16,529 nt of DNA from Akkermansia sp. GTDB lineage: Bacteria; Verrucomicrobiota; Verrucomicrobiia; Verrucomicrobiales; Akkermansiaceae. The notes beneath the pieces were generated by a model. The model saw only the letters and a list, made by a program, of their open reading frames with translations, was not told the DNA's origin and did not search any database. Below are positions 1 through 6,935 of the stretch, piece after piece (position 1 is the first letter of the stretch; each line of letters starts with the position of its first letter). The stretch spans positions 1-16,529 of the forward strand of contig JAFZGH010000113.1 of the NCBI GenBank assembly GCA_017555465.1. The letters run 5' to 3'. The position numbers were made by a program, and so were the translations under genes.

Positions 1-1383
1 ATCAACGCCAAATCATACCTGAACCCCAGAGACAACACCGGGTGGACTCCGCTGCTGCATTCGGCCGGCAGCGGCCAGACCGCCATGGTGCAACTACTGC
101 TCACCGCAGGGGCAGATAAGGAAGCGCGCATGAAGGAAGGCGGCACGCCGCTGCTCATGGCTGCCGCTCGCGGATACGCAGATACCGTCAAAGTCCTCAT
201 TGACGCAGGAGCCGCCCCCAACACCCGCAGCTATGCCGGCGAAAGCGCCCTGCACTTTGCCGCAGCTCATGGCGATGTGGAAATTGTCCAGATGCTGCTG
301 GCAGCTGATGCCGACATGGAAACGCGCCTGCGCACGGGCGAAACGCCCTTGCTTGTAGCCGCGGCCAAGGGGCACGACGATGTCGTAGCAGCCCTGCTGG
401 CAGCGGGCGCCAACAAAGAAGCCACCATGCCCACGGGAGACACGGCGCTGATGACCGCCGCTTTCAATGGGCACGAGGATGTGGTGCGGGTTCTGCTGGA
501 CGCAAAGGTCAATGCCGAAGCGAAGGACAAACAGGGCAACACGGCACTGGACTACGCCCGCGCCCAGGGCAATGCCGACATCATGGCCATGCTGCCCGGC
601 GGCAAAATCGTGGTAAACAACGGCGCTGAACAAGCCCGCGATATTCTGGATGCTGCAGCCAACGGTGACACCGCCCACATTCTGGCCTTCCTGAAAGACA
701 ATCCGAAGTGCATCAACAACACAGACGGAGACGGCGCCACCCCGCTCATATATGCCGCCGCCAATGGCCACGTTGAAGCACTGCAGGCACTTCTACTCAA
801 CAAAGCTGATATCGAGGCAAAGGACAAGGACGGCCTCACCGCCCTTTCCCACGCAGCTATGGAAGGCGAAGTAGACACTCTCAAAGCCCTCATTGCCGCA
901 GGCGCTAAAATCGAAACCCGCAGCCGCCGCTGGCGCACCCCGCTTTCCCACGCGGCAGAAGCCGGCAAGGCTGAAACCGTGAAAGTGCTGCTGGAAGCCG
1001 GCGCCCGCAAGGAGACCCCCAGCAAAGACAAGGAGACGGCCCTCACCTACGCCGTCATGAGTGAGGACAAGAAGACCGTGGACACCCTGCTGGCCGCAGG
1101 TGCCCAGCGCGACCCCAGAACCAACGTAGGGTGGACTCCGCTGATTGTGGCAGCCATCAACGGGCACACCTCCATTGTCAAGTCCCTGCTGGCGGCAGGG
1201 GCAGACATCAACGCCAAGGACGAGGACGACTGGACACCCTTGATGCAGGCAGCCCACAATGGGCACACCGAAACCGTCAAAACCCTGCTGAAAGCCGGTG
1301 CTGCCGGCGCTGAGGAAGCCGCCAAGGTTACCTCCTCCCCGGATGTGCTTAAATTACTCCAGACACCCGCCACTCCCCGATAA
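1..1383 (+). CDS. Ankyrin-repeat protein, 5'-truncated by the window edge
   Basis: The frame is open from base 1 to the TAA at 1381-1383, so the true start lies upstream; the internal ATG at 85 is not a credible start because repeat sequence continues before it. About 13 ankyrin repeats of roughly 33 residues are visible, each with the TPLxxAAxxGHxxxVxxLLxAGA pattern. The one around bases 600-720 is degenerate and splits the array into two blocks. Ankyrin repeats form stacked helical hairpins that bind other proteins; there is no enzyme domain in the visible part, and the partner cannot be told. Bases 24-54 and 1110-1140 encode near-identical NxGWTPL starts, which suggests internal duplication. 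The stop overlaps the start of the next gene (TAATG), so the two are probably co-translated. The ankyrin assignment is sure; location and role are unknown because the N-terminus is missing. Confidence 0.93.
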   Translation: MNAKSYLNPRDNTGWTPLLHSAGSGQTAMVQLLLTAGADKEARMKEGGTPLLMAAARGYADTVKVLIDAGAAPNTRSYAGESALHFAAAHGDVEIVQMLLAADADMETRLRTGETPLLVAAAKGHDDVVAALLAAGANKEATMPTGDTALMTAAFNGHEDVVRVLLDAKVNAEAKDKQGNTALDYARAQGNADIMAMLPGGKIVVNNGAEQARDILDAAANGDTAHILAFLKDNPKCINNTDGDGATPLIYAAANGHVEALQALLLNKADIEAKDKDGLTALSHAAMEGEVDTLKALIAAGAKIETRSRRWRTPLSHAAEAGKAETVKVLLEAGARKETPSKDKETALTYAVMSEDKKTVDTLLAAGAQRDPRTNVGWTPLIVAAINGHTSIVKSLLAAGADINAKDEDDWTPLMQAAHNGHTETVKTLLKAGAAGAEEAAKVTSSPDVLKLLQTPATPR

Positions 1384-1676
1384 TGAAAAGACATCTGCGG
1401 ACATCCCTCCTCTCCCTGCTGCTGTGCACTTCCTGCATAGTTCAGCCCTCGGTGAGCAACATATCCGAGATGGAAGAAGCAGAAAACGCCCCCATTCCCA
1501 CGCTCGTGGGCAAATCTTCCTCAACCAGGTGGTTCTGGCTCTGGCACACAGGAGATGACTCCGTGGAGCTTGCTCAGAAAAACGGCGGCATCACAAACAT
1601 CAGCTCCATCACCAGGACAAGCAACCGTTATTTCGGCATTGTGGTGCAGAACATCACAACCGTACGTGGAGAATAA
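1383..1676 (+). CDS. TRL-like family small lipoprotein
   Basis: This 97-residue protein begins with MKRHLRTSLLSLLLCTSC, a lipoprotein-type signal: basic residues, a leucine-rich core, then Cys18 as the likely lipidated residue. The -3 residue is Cys rather than the usual Leu, so the lipobox is imperfect. The mature part has the pattern of the TRL-like family: a VGK-S-TRWFWLW segment (about residues 42-53), a D-S-ELAQKNGGITNI block, and a short beta-rich tail ending VVQNITTVRGE. The function of that family is not known to me; members are small exported proteins. Its ATG shares one base with the stop of the ankyrin gene and has no Shine-Dalgarno site, so translation probably depends on ribosomes finishing the ankyrin protein. 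A strong terminator follows. Family call from memory of the motif, not a search. Confidence 0.75.
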   Translation: MKRHLRTSLLSLLLCTSCIVQPSVSNISEMEEAENAPIPTLVGKSSSTRWFWLWHTGDDSVELAQKNGGITNISSITRTSNRYFGIVVQNITTVRGE

Positions 1677-1703
1677 CTCTCTACCTGATTTCGGCCAATT
1701 TAG

Positions 1704-1740
1704 CCTCCGGTTCAGCAAGTCTGAACCGGAGGTTTTGGTT
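1704..1740 (+). terminator. Rho-independent terminator of the ankyrin/TRL operon
   Basis: A perfect 12-bp stem (CCTCCGGTTCAG at 1704-1715 pairing with 1721-1732) with a 5-nt loop is followed by TTTTGGTTT. It lies 27 nt after the TRL stop and before the greA promoter, so it isolates the two units. Confidence 0.9.
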
Positions 1741-1779
1741 TCTCTGTAAAAAAAATCACAAAAAAATCACTGTCAGGGA

Positions 1780-1807
1780 TTGACCTTGACCAAAGATATG
1801 GTATCAT
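1780..1807 (+). promoter_or_regulatory. Sigma70-type promoter of greA with A-tract upstream element
   Basis: A TTGACC -35 box (1780-1785), 16-bp spacer and TATCAT -10 box (1802-1807), each one base off consensus. Just upstream, AAAAAAATCAC occurs twice in tandem (1749-1759 and 1760-1770), resembling an UP element. The predicted RNA start is about 1814-1815, only 4 to 5 nt before the ATG at 1819. A second TTGACC at 1786-1791 is too close to the -10 box to be used with it. Confidence 0.65.
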
Positions 1808-1818
1808 GTCATTCACGT

Positions 1819-3768
1819 ATGCATGCCGACCTTGAAAAATTAGTATCTGCTGGCAAAATTCCGGCCGACTTTGCGGCCCGACTCGACCAGTTCGCCCCCG
1901 GTAAATATGTAATGCACCAGGACCTGGGTGTGGGCAAAGTTGCCGCATGGTCACTGGCTAAAAGCAAAATCAAGATTGATTTCGAAAAAGGAAACGAAGG
2001 CAAAATCCTGGGTCTCAAGCTCGCTTTCAATCAACTGACCCCGATTCCCGCCGGGCATTTCCTCATCACTTGCTTCGATGACCCCGCAGGTTGCCAGAAG
2101 CAGGCAAACGACAAGGACACCATGCTTGACTTTGTTCGCATGGTCCTGACCAGCAACATCTCTCTTCGCGAAGGCATCAACGATGTGCTGCCCATGCAGC
2201 CCGAAGACCTGGAAAAATTCCTCAGCGACCGCGTCATCCCCGCAGCAGACTGGAAGAACTGGTGGGAAAAGGCACGCGTTGCCATGAGAGACAACCCCAG
2301 TTTCCGCCTGCCGACCAAGCGCGGCGAAGCCATCGTGCTGCGCTCTGCCACCTCAGCCGCCGAAGCCCTGCTGGCAGACTACACTGACGCTACCTCGCTG
2401 GAATCCTGCGTACGCATTCTGGATCAGGCACGCCTGGAAGTTCTCAAGGGCGAGTTTGAACTGGTGGCCAAGCTCGTGAAAGCCATGGAGGAAGATATCG
2501 CCCGCGGCTTCACCGAACCCCAGCACGTGCTGGAACTCATCATCATCCGTGACGATGTGCTGGAAGCCGTCGCCACCACCGATGAAGACAAGGCCGCCAT
2601 GGATGCCGCCATGACCGCCGTCGGCGTGGAGAGCATCACGACCATGGCCGAAAAACTCAAGGGCATCACTTCCGAGGAACTCGTCGGCTACATCGGCGAA
2701 CTTTCTGCTGCCCGCCAGCAGGAGGTATACGAAGCCCTGCCCGAAGCCATGGGCGACAGCTGGCTGCCCTACGCCACAAACATCTTCCTGTTCGGTGGAG
2801 CCAAAGTGACCGCCCCTGCTGCCGACTTCATCATTGCCAAGGGAGCTAAAGAGCAGCTCTTCAACGATATTGCCAACGGCATCTCCCGCCAGAGCCTCAG
2901 CCCCGAAGTACTCATCTGGATTTGCAAGGAACGCAAAGGACTCGCAGCCGAAGTGGTGAACAAGAATCTCATGCCCCTGGGTGCTGCCATCATGAGCGCC
3001 ATCGAACGCGACAGCTCCGAGGGTGGTCCCAACCGGGCTCTGCGTCTGCGCAACCTGCTGCTGGACGACAAGGACCTGGCTCCTGACCTGGTAGGCGGTC
3101 TCTCTGAACTGGAAGCCCGCCCGTTCGCCAAGGCTCTGTACGATTCCTCCGTGCTGCCCGACCTTGACCGCAACCTGCTGCTGGCCAACATGATGAAGGT
3201 GCACCCCTCACTGCAGGAGATTGCCCTGACCCGCCGCGGCGGTAAGGAAAAGCAGACCATGTTTGTTTCCCTGCGCTCCTATGCAGCCCGCAAGGCCGAA
3301 CTCGAGGATATCATCAATGTTCGCCTGCCCAAGAATAAGCATGACCTGGAAATCACCCGCGCCGAAGGCGACCTCCGCGAAAATGGCGGTTACCAGGACG
3401 CCAAGGCCACGCAGCGCGTACTGCTGCGCCGCAGCGAAGAGCTTTCCCGCCTGCTCGCCCAGGCAGACCCGACCGACTTCAGCAATGTGGACTGCAGCGT
3501 GACGGGCATGGGCACACAGGTGACCTTCTCTGCCCCGAAGGGCCGCACTGTTGTGTACACCATTCTGGGTGCATGGGACTCCGTGCCGGAGGAGAACATT
3601 GTGGCTTACAGTTCCAAGCTGGGCGCCAAGCTGCTTGGACACTCCGTGGGCGACAAGCTGCGTCTGCCGCTTGAAATGGGCGGCACTCCGGTGATGATGA
3701 CCATCAAGTCCATCGCCCCTGCTCCGAAAGAACTTATCTTCCCGGATTCCGAGGAAGAACTGGCCTGA
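1819..3768 (+). CDS. greA: GreA-type transcript cleavage factor with long N-terminal extension
   Basis: The C-terminal ~150 residues are GreA: an anti-parallel coiled coil with the tip motif GDLRENGGYQDAK (acidic pair Asp518 and Glu521, which in E. coli GreA position Mg2+ in the RNA polymerase active site), then the FKBP-like domain ending in PVMMTIKSIAPA. Such factors rescue backtracked polymerase by stimulating RNA cleavage. Canonical GreA is ~158 residues; here ~490 precede it. Residues 20-75 look like a small beta-barrel (HQDLGVGKVAAW), perhaps CarD/TRCF-like; the rest is helical and unassigned. Chlamydia GreA is similarly long. The start is uncertain: TTG 1780 and ATG 1798 are also in frame, but a good promoter covers both, so ATG 1819 (650 codons including the stop) is preferred. 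None has a Shine-Dalgarno site. Confidence 0.92.
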   Translation: MHADLEKLVSAGKIPADFAARLDQFAPGKYVMHQDLGVGKVAAWSLAKSKIKIDFEKGNEGKILGLKLAFNQLTPIPAGHFLITCFDDPAGCQKQANDKDTMLDFVRMVLTSNISLREGINDVLPMQPEDLEKFLSDRVIPAADWKNWWEKARVAMRDNPSFRLPTKRGEAIVLRSATSAAEALLADYTDATSLESCVRILDQARLEVLKGEFELVAKLVKAMEEDIARGFTEPQHVLELIIIRDDVLEAVATTDEDKAAMDAAMTAVGVESITTMAEKLKGITSEELVGYIGELSAARQQEVYEALPEAMGDSWLPYATNIFLFGGAKVTAPAADFIIAKGAKEQLFNDIANGISRQSLSPEVLIWICKERKGLAAEVVNKNLMPLGAAIMSAIERDSSEGGPNRALRLRNLLLDDKDLAPDLVGGLSELEARPFAKALYDSSVLPDLDRNLLLANMMKVHPSLQEIALTRRGGKEKQTMFVSLRSYAARKAELEDIINVRLPKNKHDLEITRAEGDLRENGGYQDAKATQRVLLRRSEELSRLLAQADPTDFSNVDCSVTGMGTQVTFSAPKGRTVVYTILGAWDSVPEENIVAYSSKLGAKLLGHSVGDKLRLPLEMGGTPVMMTIKSIAPAPKELIFPDSEEELA

Positions 3769-3796
3769 TAACGCCGTACCCTAATCCTCATTACAG

Positions 3797-3830
3797 ACCC
3801 GCAGCTCCGTTCAGGAGTTGCGGGTTTCCT
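3797..3830. terminator. Hairpin between convergent greA and LemA-like gene, likely terminator
   Basis: A 12-bp stem (ACCCGCAGCTCC at 3797-3808 with 3814-3825, one G-U pair) and a 5-nt loop stand 28 nt after the greA stop. The + strand tail is TTTCCT, so the U tract is short; the - strand tail is poorer. The stop codon of the LemA-like gene lies in the loop. It most likely ends greA transcripts. Confidence 0.6.
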
Positions 3831-4401
3831 GCTGTCTGGGAGACAGCTCCAGCGCATCAGCCCTGGAAAACCCGAACACCGGGGCCAGCAGACGCGCCGA
3901 TGGAGAAGACAGTGCAGCATTATACTCCATAGCGGCATGATTAAACAACGCAGCCATCTGGTCCTGCCGGCTCAAAGAAACCGCCATGGAACTGCAGAAG
4001 TGCTGCAGTGGCTCATATGTATCCGGGGTATCCTCCACCAACTGCACAGATTGAGCCACCTTTCGGCGCAGAATCAACTCTGCGCCTCCCATCATGCCAT
4101 GAGCCCCACCCCAACGCGGCTCCAGCGCCAGCGCAAGAGAGCGCTCAGAATCCTCCACCATACGGCGCAAATCCCGGAGTAAAGTCTCTTCTCGAGGCAT
4201 TGCAGCCGAAAACACGGCCAGAAAATCATTCAGACATTCATTGCGATAGTGCGTAGCCCGCCGCCACTGCCCCCAGCAGTTACACACAACCCCACGCAAG
4301 TGCTCCAGGTTGTTATACACTCCCACCATCCACGCCAGCAACGCCACCAGCAAGGCAAATGATACTAGATATGCCATGCGGTAAAGTTTACTCAACCGCA
4401 T
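3811..4401 (-). CDS. LemA-like membrane protein (divergent)
   Basis: 196 residues: one N-terminal membrane helix (about residues 9-28), then a long helical region. The layout matches the LemA family: a membrane anchor followed at once by YNNLEHLRGVVCNCWGQW, where LemA proteins have a YN-x-L-x-x-LR-x-x-V-x-x-AW segment, and a C-terminal FNHAAMEYNAALSSP ... LAPVFGF block matching the family's N-x-Y-N ... P-x-x-x-x-A-x-x-FGF ending. LemA proteins sit in the envelope and their role is unclear. The usual RRxDLIPNLV motif is poorly kept here (RRATHYRNECLND), so this is a divergent member or a relative. It starts 16 nt after the folP stop and is probably the last gene of that operon; no Shine-Dalgarno site is visible. 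Confidence 0.6.
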   Translation of the reverse strand: MRLSKLYRMAYLVSFALLVALLAWMVGVYNNLEHLRGVVCNCWGQWRRATHYRNECLNDFLAVFSAAMPREETLLRDLRRMVEDSERSLALALEPRWGGAHGMMGGAELILRRKVAQSVQLVEDTPDTYEPLQHFCSSMAVSLSRQDQMAALFNHAAMEYNAALSSPSARLLAPVFGFSRADALELSPRQQETRNS

Positions 4402-4417
4402 GTTCTATAGCGAGCAG

Positions 4418-5287
4418 TTAGTTCAAATTATTAGAGGAGTATACCGATTCCCGGAGAAGAAGCGCGCGTCTCAGTTCATCCACATCATGCACTCGGTGGA
4501 TATCGGCTCCGCATTCTGCCGCCTGCAGGCTCATCACCACAGTAGGCAGAGCCGACCGGCGGGCAAATTCTGCATCACCCCACAGCGCCCCCAGAAAGCG
4601 TTTACGGGAAAGAGCCATCAGCAGGGGGCAATCCTGCACGCGCAACGATTCCAATCCGCGAATCAGCGCCAGATTATGCTCCACATTCTTGCCAAATCCG
4701 ATACCCGGATCCAGGCAAATACGCTCAGGCGCAATACCAGCCGCCTGAGCCTGAGCCACGCGAGCCTCAAAAAAAGAGCGGACTTCAGCCACCACATCAT
4801 CATAATGAGGCGACAACTGCATCGTCTGCGGCGTACCCTGCATATGCATCAACACCACACCACAGGGAAATTCTGCACAAACAGCCCGCATTTCCGGGTC
4901 AGCCAGCCCGGTGATATCATTCACCACATCTGCTCCAGCATGCAGCGCAGCCCGTGCCACAGCAGCATGCCGCGTGTCAATGGAAATCCTCAGCTCCGGC
5001 ATTTCGGCGCGCAACGCAATGATTACCGGCAGAACGCGGCGTTCCTCCTCTGCTGCATCCACCTCCGCAGCCCCAGGACGCGTTGATTCACCGCCTATGT
5101 CAACAATATCCGCACCTGCAGCCACGAGCTTGCGGGCATGCGCCACCGCAGACTCGACCCCGGTGTGCATACCGCCATCCGAAAAAGAATCCGGGGTCAC
5201 ATTCAGAATCCCCATCACCGCACCTCCGCGCGGAAGTTGCCAACACTCCCGTGCCAACCGCCAGCTGCGACCTGAAAGCGGTATCAT
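4418..5287 (-). CDS. folP: Dihydropteroate synthase
   Basis: Joins 6-hydroxymethyl-7,8-dihydropterin diphosphate to p-aminobenzoate, giving dihydropteroate in folate synthesis; the target of sulfonamides. In 289 residues all family signatures appear in order: GILNVTPDSFSDGG (26-39), DIVDIGGESTRPGA (60-73), SIDTR, GADVVNDITG, MHMQGTPQTMQ, LDPGIGFGKN and the late SRKRFLG with the substrate-binding Lys and Arg. It is a complete TIM-barrel enzyme of normal length, so it should be active. The start ATG at 5287 shares one base with the stop of the zinc-ribbon gene (TAATG), indicating coupled translation. The other folate genes are not in this window. Confidence 0.97.
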   Translation of the reverse strand: MIPLSGRSWRLARECWQLPRGGAVMGILNVTPDSFSDGGMHTGVESAVAHARKLVAAGADIVDIGGESTRPGAAEVDAAEEERRVLPVIIALRAEMPELRISIDTRHAAVARAALHAGADVVNDITGLADPEMRAVCAEFPCGVVLMHMQGTPQTMQLSPHYDDVVAEVRSFFEARVAQAQAAGIAPERICLDPGIGFGKNVEHNLALIRGLESLRVQDCPLLMALSRKRFLGALWGDAEFARRSALPTVVMSLQAAECGADIHRVHDVDELRRALLLRESVYSSNNLN

Positions 5288-5508
5288 TATTCCAGAATAT
5301 CGTGGTGAGAGACCGCATTCTGCGGTTTCGACGCCAGATCCAGCGCACGATCAGCCACACGCGACGGACTGTCATCGAATCGATAAGCCAGGCAATCCGG
5401 GCAGGTAGGGGACTCTTTATCCACAATAGCTCCGCAAACCACGCAAAGCTTGTAATTGGTGGGGTCATTCACCACAGTGGTGGCAATTTCCTTATAATCC
5501 TGGCGCAT
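5287..5508 (-). CDS. Small zinc-ribbon protein of unknown role
   Basis: 73 residues from the ATG at 5508. Two CxxC knuckles, Cys22-Val-Val-Cys25 and Cys36-Pro-Asp-Cys39, form a probable zinc ribbon; the flanks are polar and carry no recognised domain. An upstream in-frame GTG at 5535 would add nine residues, but it lies inside a stable hairpin (5526-5558) and the added residues look non-native, so ATG 5508 is preferred. It lies between rpsT and folP on the same strand and overlaps folP by one base. I do not recognise its function; it could bind RNA or act as a protein-binding module. Confidence 0.7.
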   Translation of the reverse strand: MRQDYKEIATTVVNDPTNYKLCVVCGAIVDKESPTCPDCLAYRFDDSPSRVADRALDLASKPQNAVSHHDILE

Positions 5509-5525
5509 ATTGCAGAGGAAAGACA

Positions 5526-5558
5526 GGCGGAGCACCGGCTTGCTACCGATACTCCGCC
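5526..5558 (-). terminator. Stable hairpin between rpsT and the folP cluster (terminator or attenuator)
   Basis: On the - strand a 13-bp stem (GGCGGAGTATCGG with CCGGTGCTCCGCC, two G-U pairs) and a 7-nt loop stand 31 nt after the rpsT stop. The following TGTCTTTCCTC is only moderately U-rich, so termination may be partial, which would let some transcripts run from rpsT into the zinc-ribbon, folP and LemA-like genes. Confidence 0.55.
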
Positions 5559-5589
5559 ATGCTCAAAAACGGAAAACCTGAAAAGGAAC

Positions 5590-5853
5590 TCAGGCGATAG
5601 AGGCCAGGGCCTTCGCAGCCTTGCTCTTGTAGTTAGCGGCGCGGTTGGCCGGCACGGTGCCCTTCTTGGCAGCCTTGTCGATGGCGGAAGCGAAGTTGTT
5701 GTATGCAACAGCGGCAGCAGCGGCGTCCTTAGTCTCCACAGCTTCGGCTACCTTCTTGCGAAGGGTGCGAACGCGGGACATGATGGAACGATTGATAGCG
5801 GTGCGCTTGATCGTCTGGCGGATGCGCTTCTTAGCGGACTGAGTGTGAGCCAT
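5590..5853 (-). CDS. rpsT: 30S ribosomal protein S20
   Basis: 87 residues, the usual length for bS20. The N-terminus MAHTQSAKKRIRQTIKR and the following NRSIMSRVRTLRKKV match the family, as does the C-terminal KGTVPANRAANYKSKAAKAL block. S20 is a helical, very basic protein that binds 16S rRNA early in assembly of the small subunit. The gene has its own strong promoter and a leader of about 37 nt with no clear Shine-Dalgarno site. It heads the - strand group ahead of the zinc-ribbon and folP genes; the hairpin after it suggests that it is expressed mostly on its own. Confidence 0.98.
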   Translation of the reverse strand: MAHTQSAKKRIRQTIKRTAINRSIMSRVRTLRKKVAEAVETKDAAAAAVAYNNFASAIDKAAKKGTVPANRAANYKSKAAKALASIA

Positions 5854-5896
5854 AATTCAGATGAAAAGTAATTTGGTTTTTCGTTTTGGTGGGGAG

Positions 5897-5924
5897 AGTT
5901 TACTCACTTCCGACAAAATGTCAA
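5897..5924 (-). promoter_or_regulatory. Sigma70-type promoter of rpsT
   Basis: Read on the - strand: TTGACA (5919-5924, perfect -35), 16-bp spacer, TAAACT (5897-5902, four of six -10 bases). Predicted start near 5890, giving a leader of about 37 nt before the ATG at 5853, unlike the leaderless promoters elsewhere in the window. Confidence 0.75.
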
Positions 5925-5997
5925 GCGAATTGCGGTGAAATGGCATATTTTTTCTTCAGGCTGGTGTAAAACGCCTCATGCGCGACAGGATTAGAGC

Positions 5998-6027
5998 TTG
6001 CAACAAGGCCTCACGACATGGTAGTAT
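5998..6027 (+). promoter_or_regulatory. Probable promoter of the five-gene lipoprotein/rlmD cluster
   Basis: TTGCAA (5998-6003), 18-bp spacer and TAGTAT (6022-6027), with an overlapping TATAAG at 6025-6030. The predicted start is about 6034, two bases before the ATG at 6036. The boxes are weaker than those of rimO or rpsT, so confidence is moderate. It is divergent from the rpsT promoter; the 182-nt gap between the two genes holds nothing else recognisable. Confidence 0.5.
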
Positions 6028-6035
6028 AAGTGCGC

Positions 6036-6932
6036 ATGAAACGCTTAGGCTCCATCTCCAGTATCTGCTCCGCCATGCTGCTGAGCGCCTGCTCGGTATC
6101 CCCCCTGCCCGCCCCCAGTCCGGAAGATGCAGAAGCCCAGGCTCGCGCAGCCCTGGAATTGGATGACGCGCTGCGCCATGAATACAGAACAGCTGCCGCA
6201 GAAGCACGCGAAGCCGCAGAAGAAGCCATCCGCGAATTCCGTGCCCGGCTTGCTGCCGAAAAGGCAGAAGAGGAAGCTCGCATCGCGGCAGAAGCAGCCG
6301 AACACGAGGCCAGACTCGCGGCCGAAAAGGCAGAAGAAGAAGCACGTGCAAAAGCAGAAGCCGAGGAAGAAGCACGCGAGGCCGCAGAAAAAGCAGCCCG
6401 GGAAAAAGCAGAGGAAGAGGAACGAGCCGCTCGAGAAGCCGCAGAGAAGGCAGAAGAAGAGGCCCGCGCCCGGTCAGAAGCAGAAGAAGAAGCACAGCGT
6501 GCCAGAAAGGAAGCAGAAAGAAGGAAAGAAAAGGAAGCCCGATCAGAAGCCAGACACCGCCGTGGTCCGAGCCTGCTTTCCAGCAGGGCGCGTCAGGAAA
6601 GCGATACTGAAGAAGATATACGCCCCACAGAAGAACAACAGCAAGCCGCAAAAAAAATGCTCAACGACCTGGCCCGGAATGCGGAAAAGCGGCAGAAACG
6701 CACCAAGACCACCGAGTCTCAACAAAAGCGTAATGAACCGGTTGCTGAAAGTAAGCCGGATATGCGAAGCGTCTTGAGAGTGCGTCGTTTTGCCCCGCCG
6801 GAGGAAGCCATCAGCCGCGAGGATGACGACGAACCCATGCCGAATTCTGTGGAACTGCGGGGGCTGCGCTCCCCCGTCATGAAAGGACGACTGCCCATGA
6901 ACATCGACGGCAAAATCAACAAGGAAGACTAA
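6036..6932 (+). CDS. Lipoprotein with long charged helix (TolA-like composition)
   Basis: 298 residues from ATG 6036; an earlier in-frame GTG at 6030 is less likely. The signal peptide ends in a good lipobox, LLSAC, with lipidated Cys19. Residues ~30-175 are an almost pure Ala/Glu/Lys/Arg helix with repeated AAEKAEEEAR units, expected to form a long single alpha-helix or coiled coil as in the middle of TolA. The C-terminal ~120 residues are polar and basic, then end with a short ordered-looking stretch (SVLRVRRFAPPEE ... VELRGLRSPVMKG). A rigid spacer reaching from a membrane across the periplasm is the simplest reading; there is no TolA C-terminal domain, so it should not be called TolA. Function unknown. 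It is first in a tight cluster, 3 nt ahead of the methyltransferase gene. Confidence 0.85.
   Translation: MKRLGSISSICSAMLLSACSVSPLPAPSPEDAEAQARAALELDDALRHEYRTAAAEAREAAEEAIREFRARLAAEKAEEEARIAAEAAEHEARLAAEKAEEEARAKAEAEEEAREAAEKAAREKAEEEERAAREAAEKAEEEARARSEAEEEAQRARKEAERRKEKEARSEARHRRGPSLLSSRARQESDTEEDIRPTEEQQQAAKKMLNDLARNAEKRQKRTKTTESQQKRNEPVAESKPDMRSVLRVRRFAPPEEAISREDDDEPMPNSVELRGLRSPVMKGRLPMNIDGKINKED
6252..6467 (+). repeat. Degenerate coding repeats for AAEKAEEEAR
   Basis: Three near-identical 10-residue units at 6252-6281, 6318-6347 and 6438-6467, with related E/A/R-rich units between and after them. Nucleotide identity is high in places (GCCGAAAAGGCAGAAGA occurs twice exactly), consistent with growth by local duplication. 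Confidence 0.8.
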
Positions 6933-6935
6933 AAC

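Noticed and set aside
94..1266. Long - strand open frames opposite the ankyrin gene
   Set aside because: Gly- and Cys-rich shadows of repetitive ankyrin codons; no domain and no start signals.
1..1383. CRISPR-like periodicity of about 99 bp
   Set aside because: This is the 33-residue ankyrin repeat period in coding sequence, with no identical repeats or unique spacers.
2353..3204. 283-codon - strand frame inside greA
   Set aside because: A shadow of greA; the + frame continues through it into the GreA domain.
4403..4430. TATAGA and TTGAAC upstream of the LemA-like gene as a promoter
   Set aside because: The spacing is about 11 bp, too short; the gene is better explained as part of the folP operon.
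5956..6651. 231-codon leucine-rich - strand frame opposite the helical lipoprotein
   Set aside because: Leu/Arg/Pro-rich product expected from the antisense of Ala/Glu/Lys codons; the + strand has a signal peptide and lipobox.
6036..6932. tolA assignment for the helical lipoprotein
   Set aside because: The composition is similar, but it has a lipobox instead of a membrane anchor, no TolA C-terminal domain and no tol-pal neighbours.
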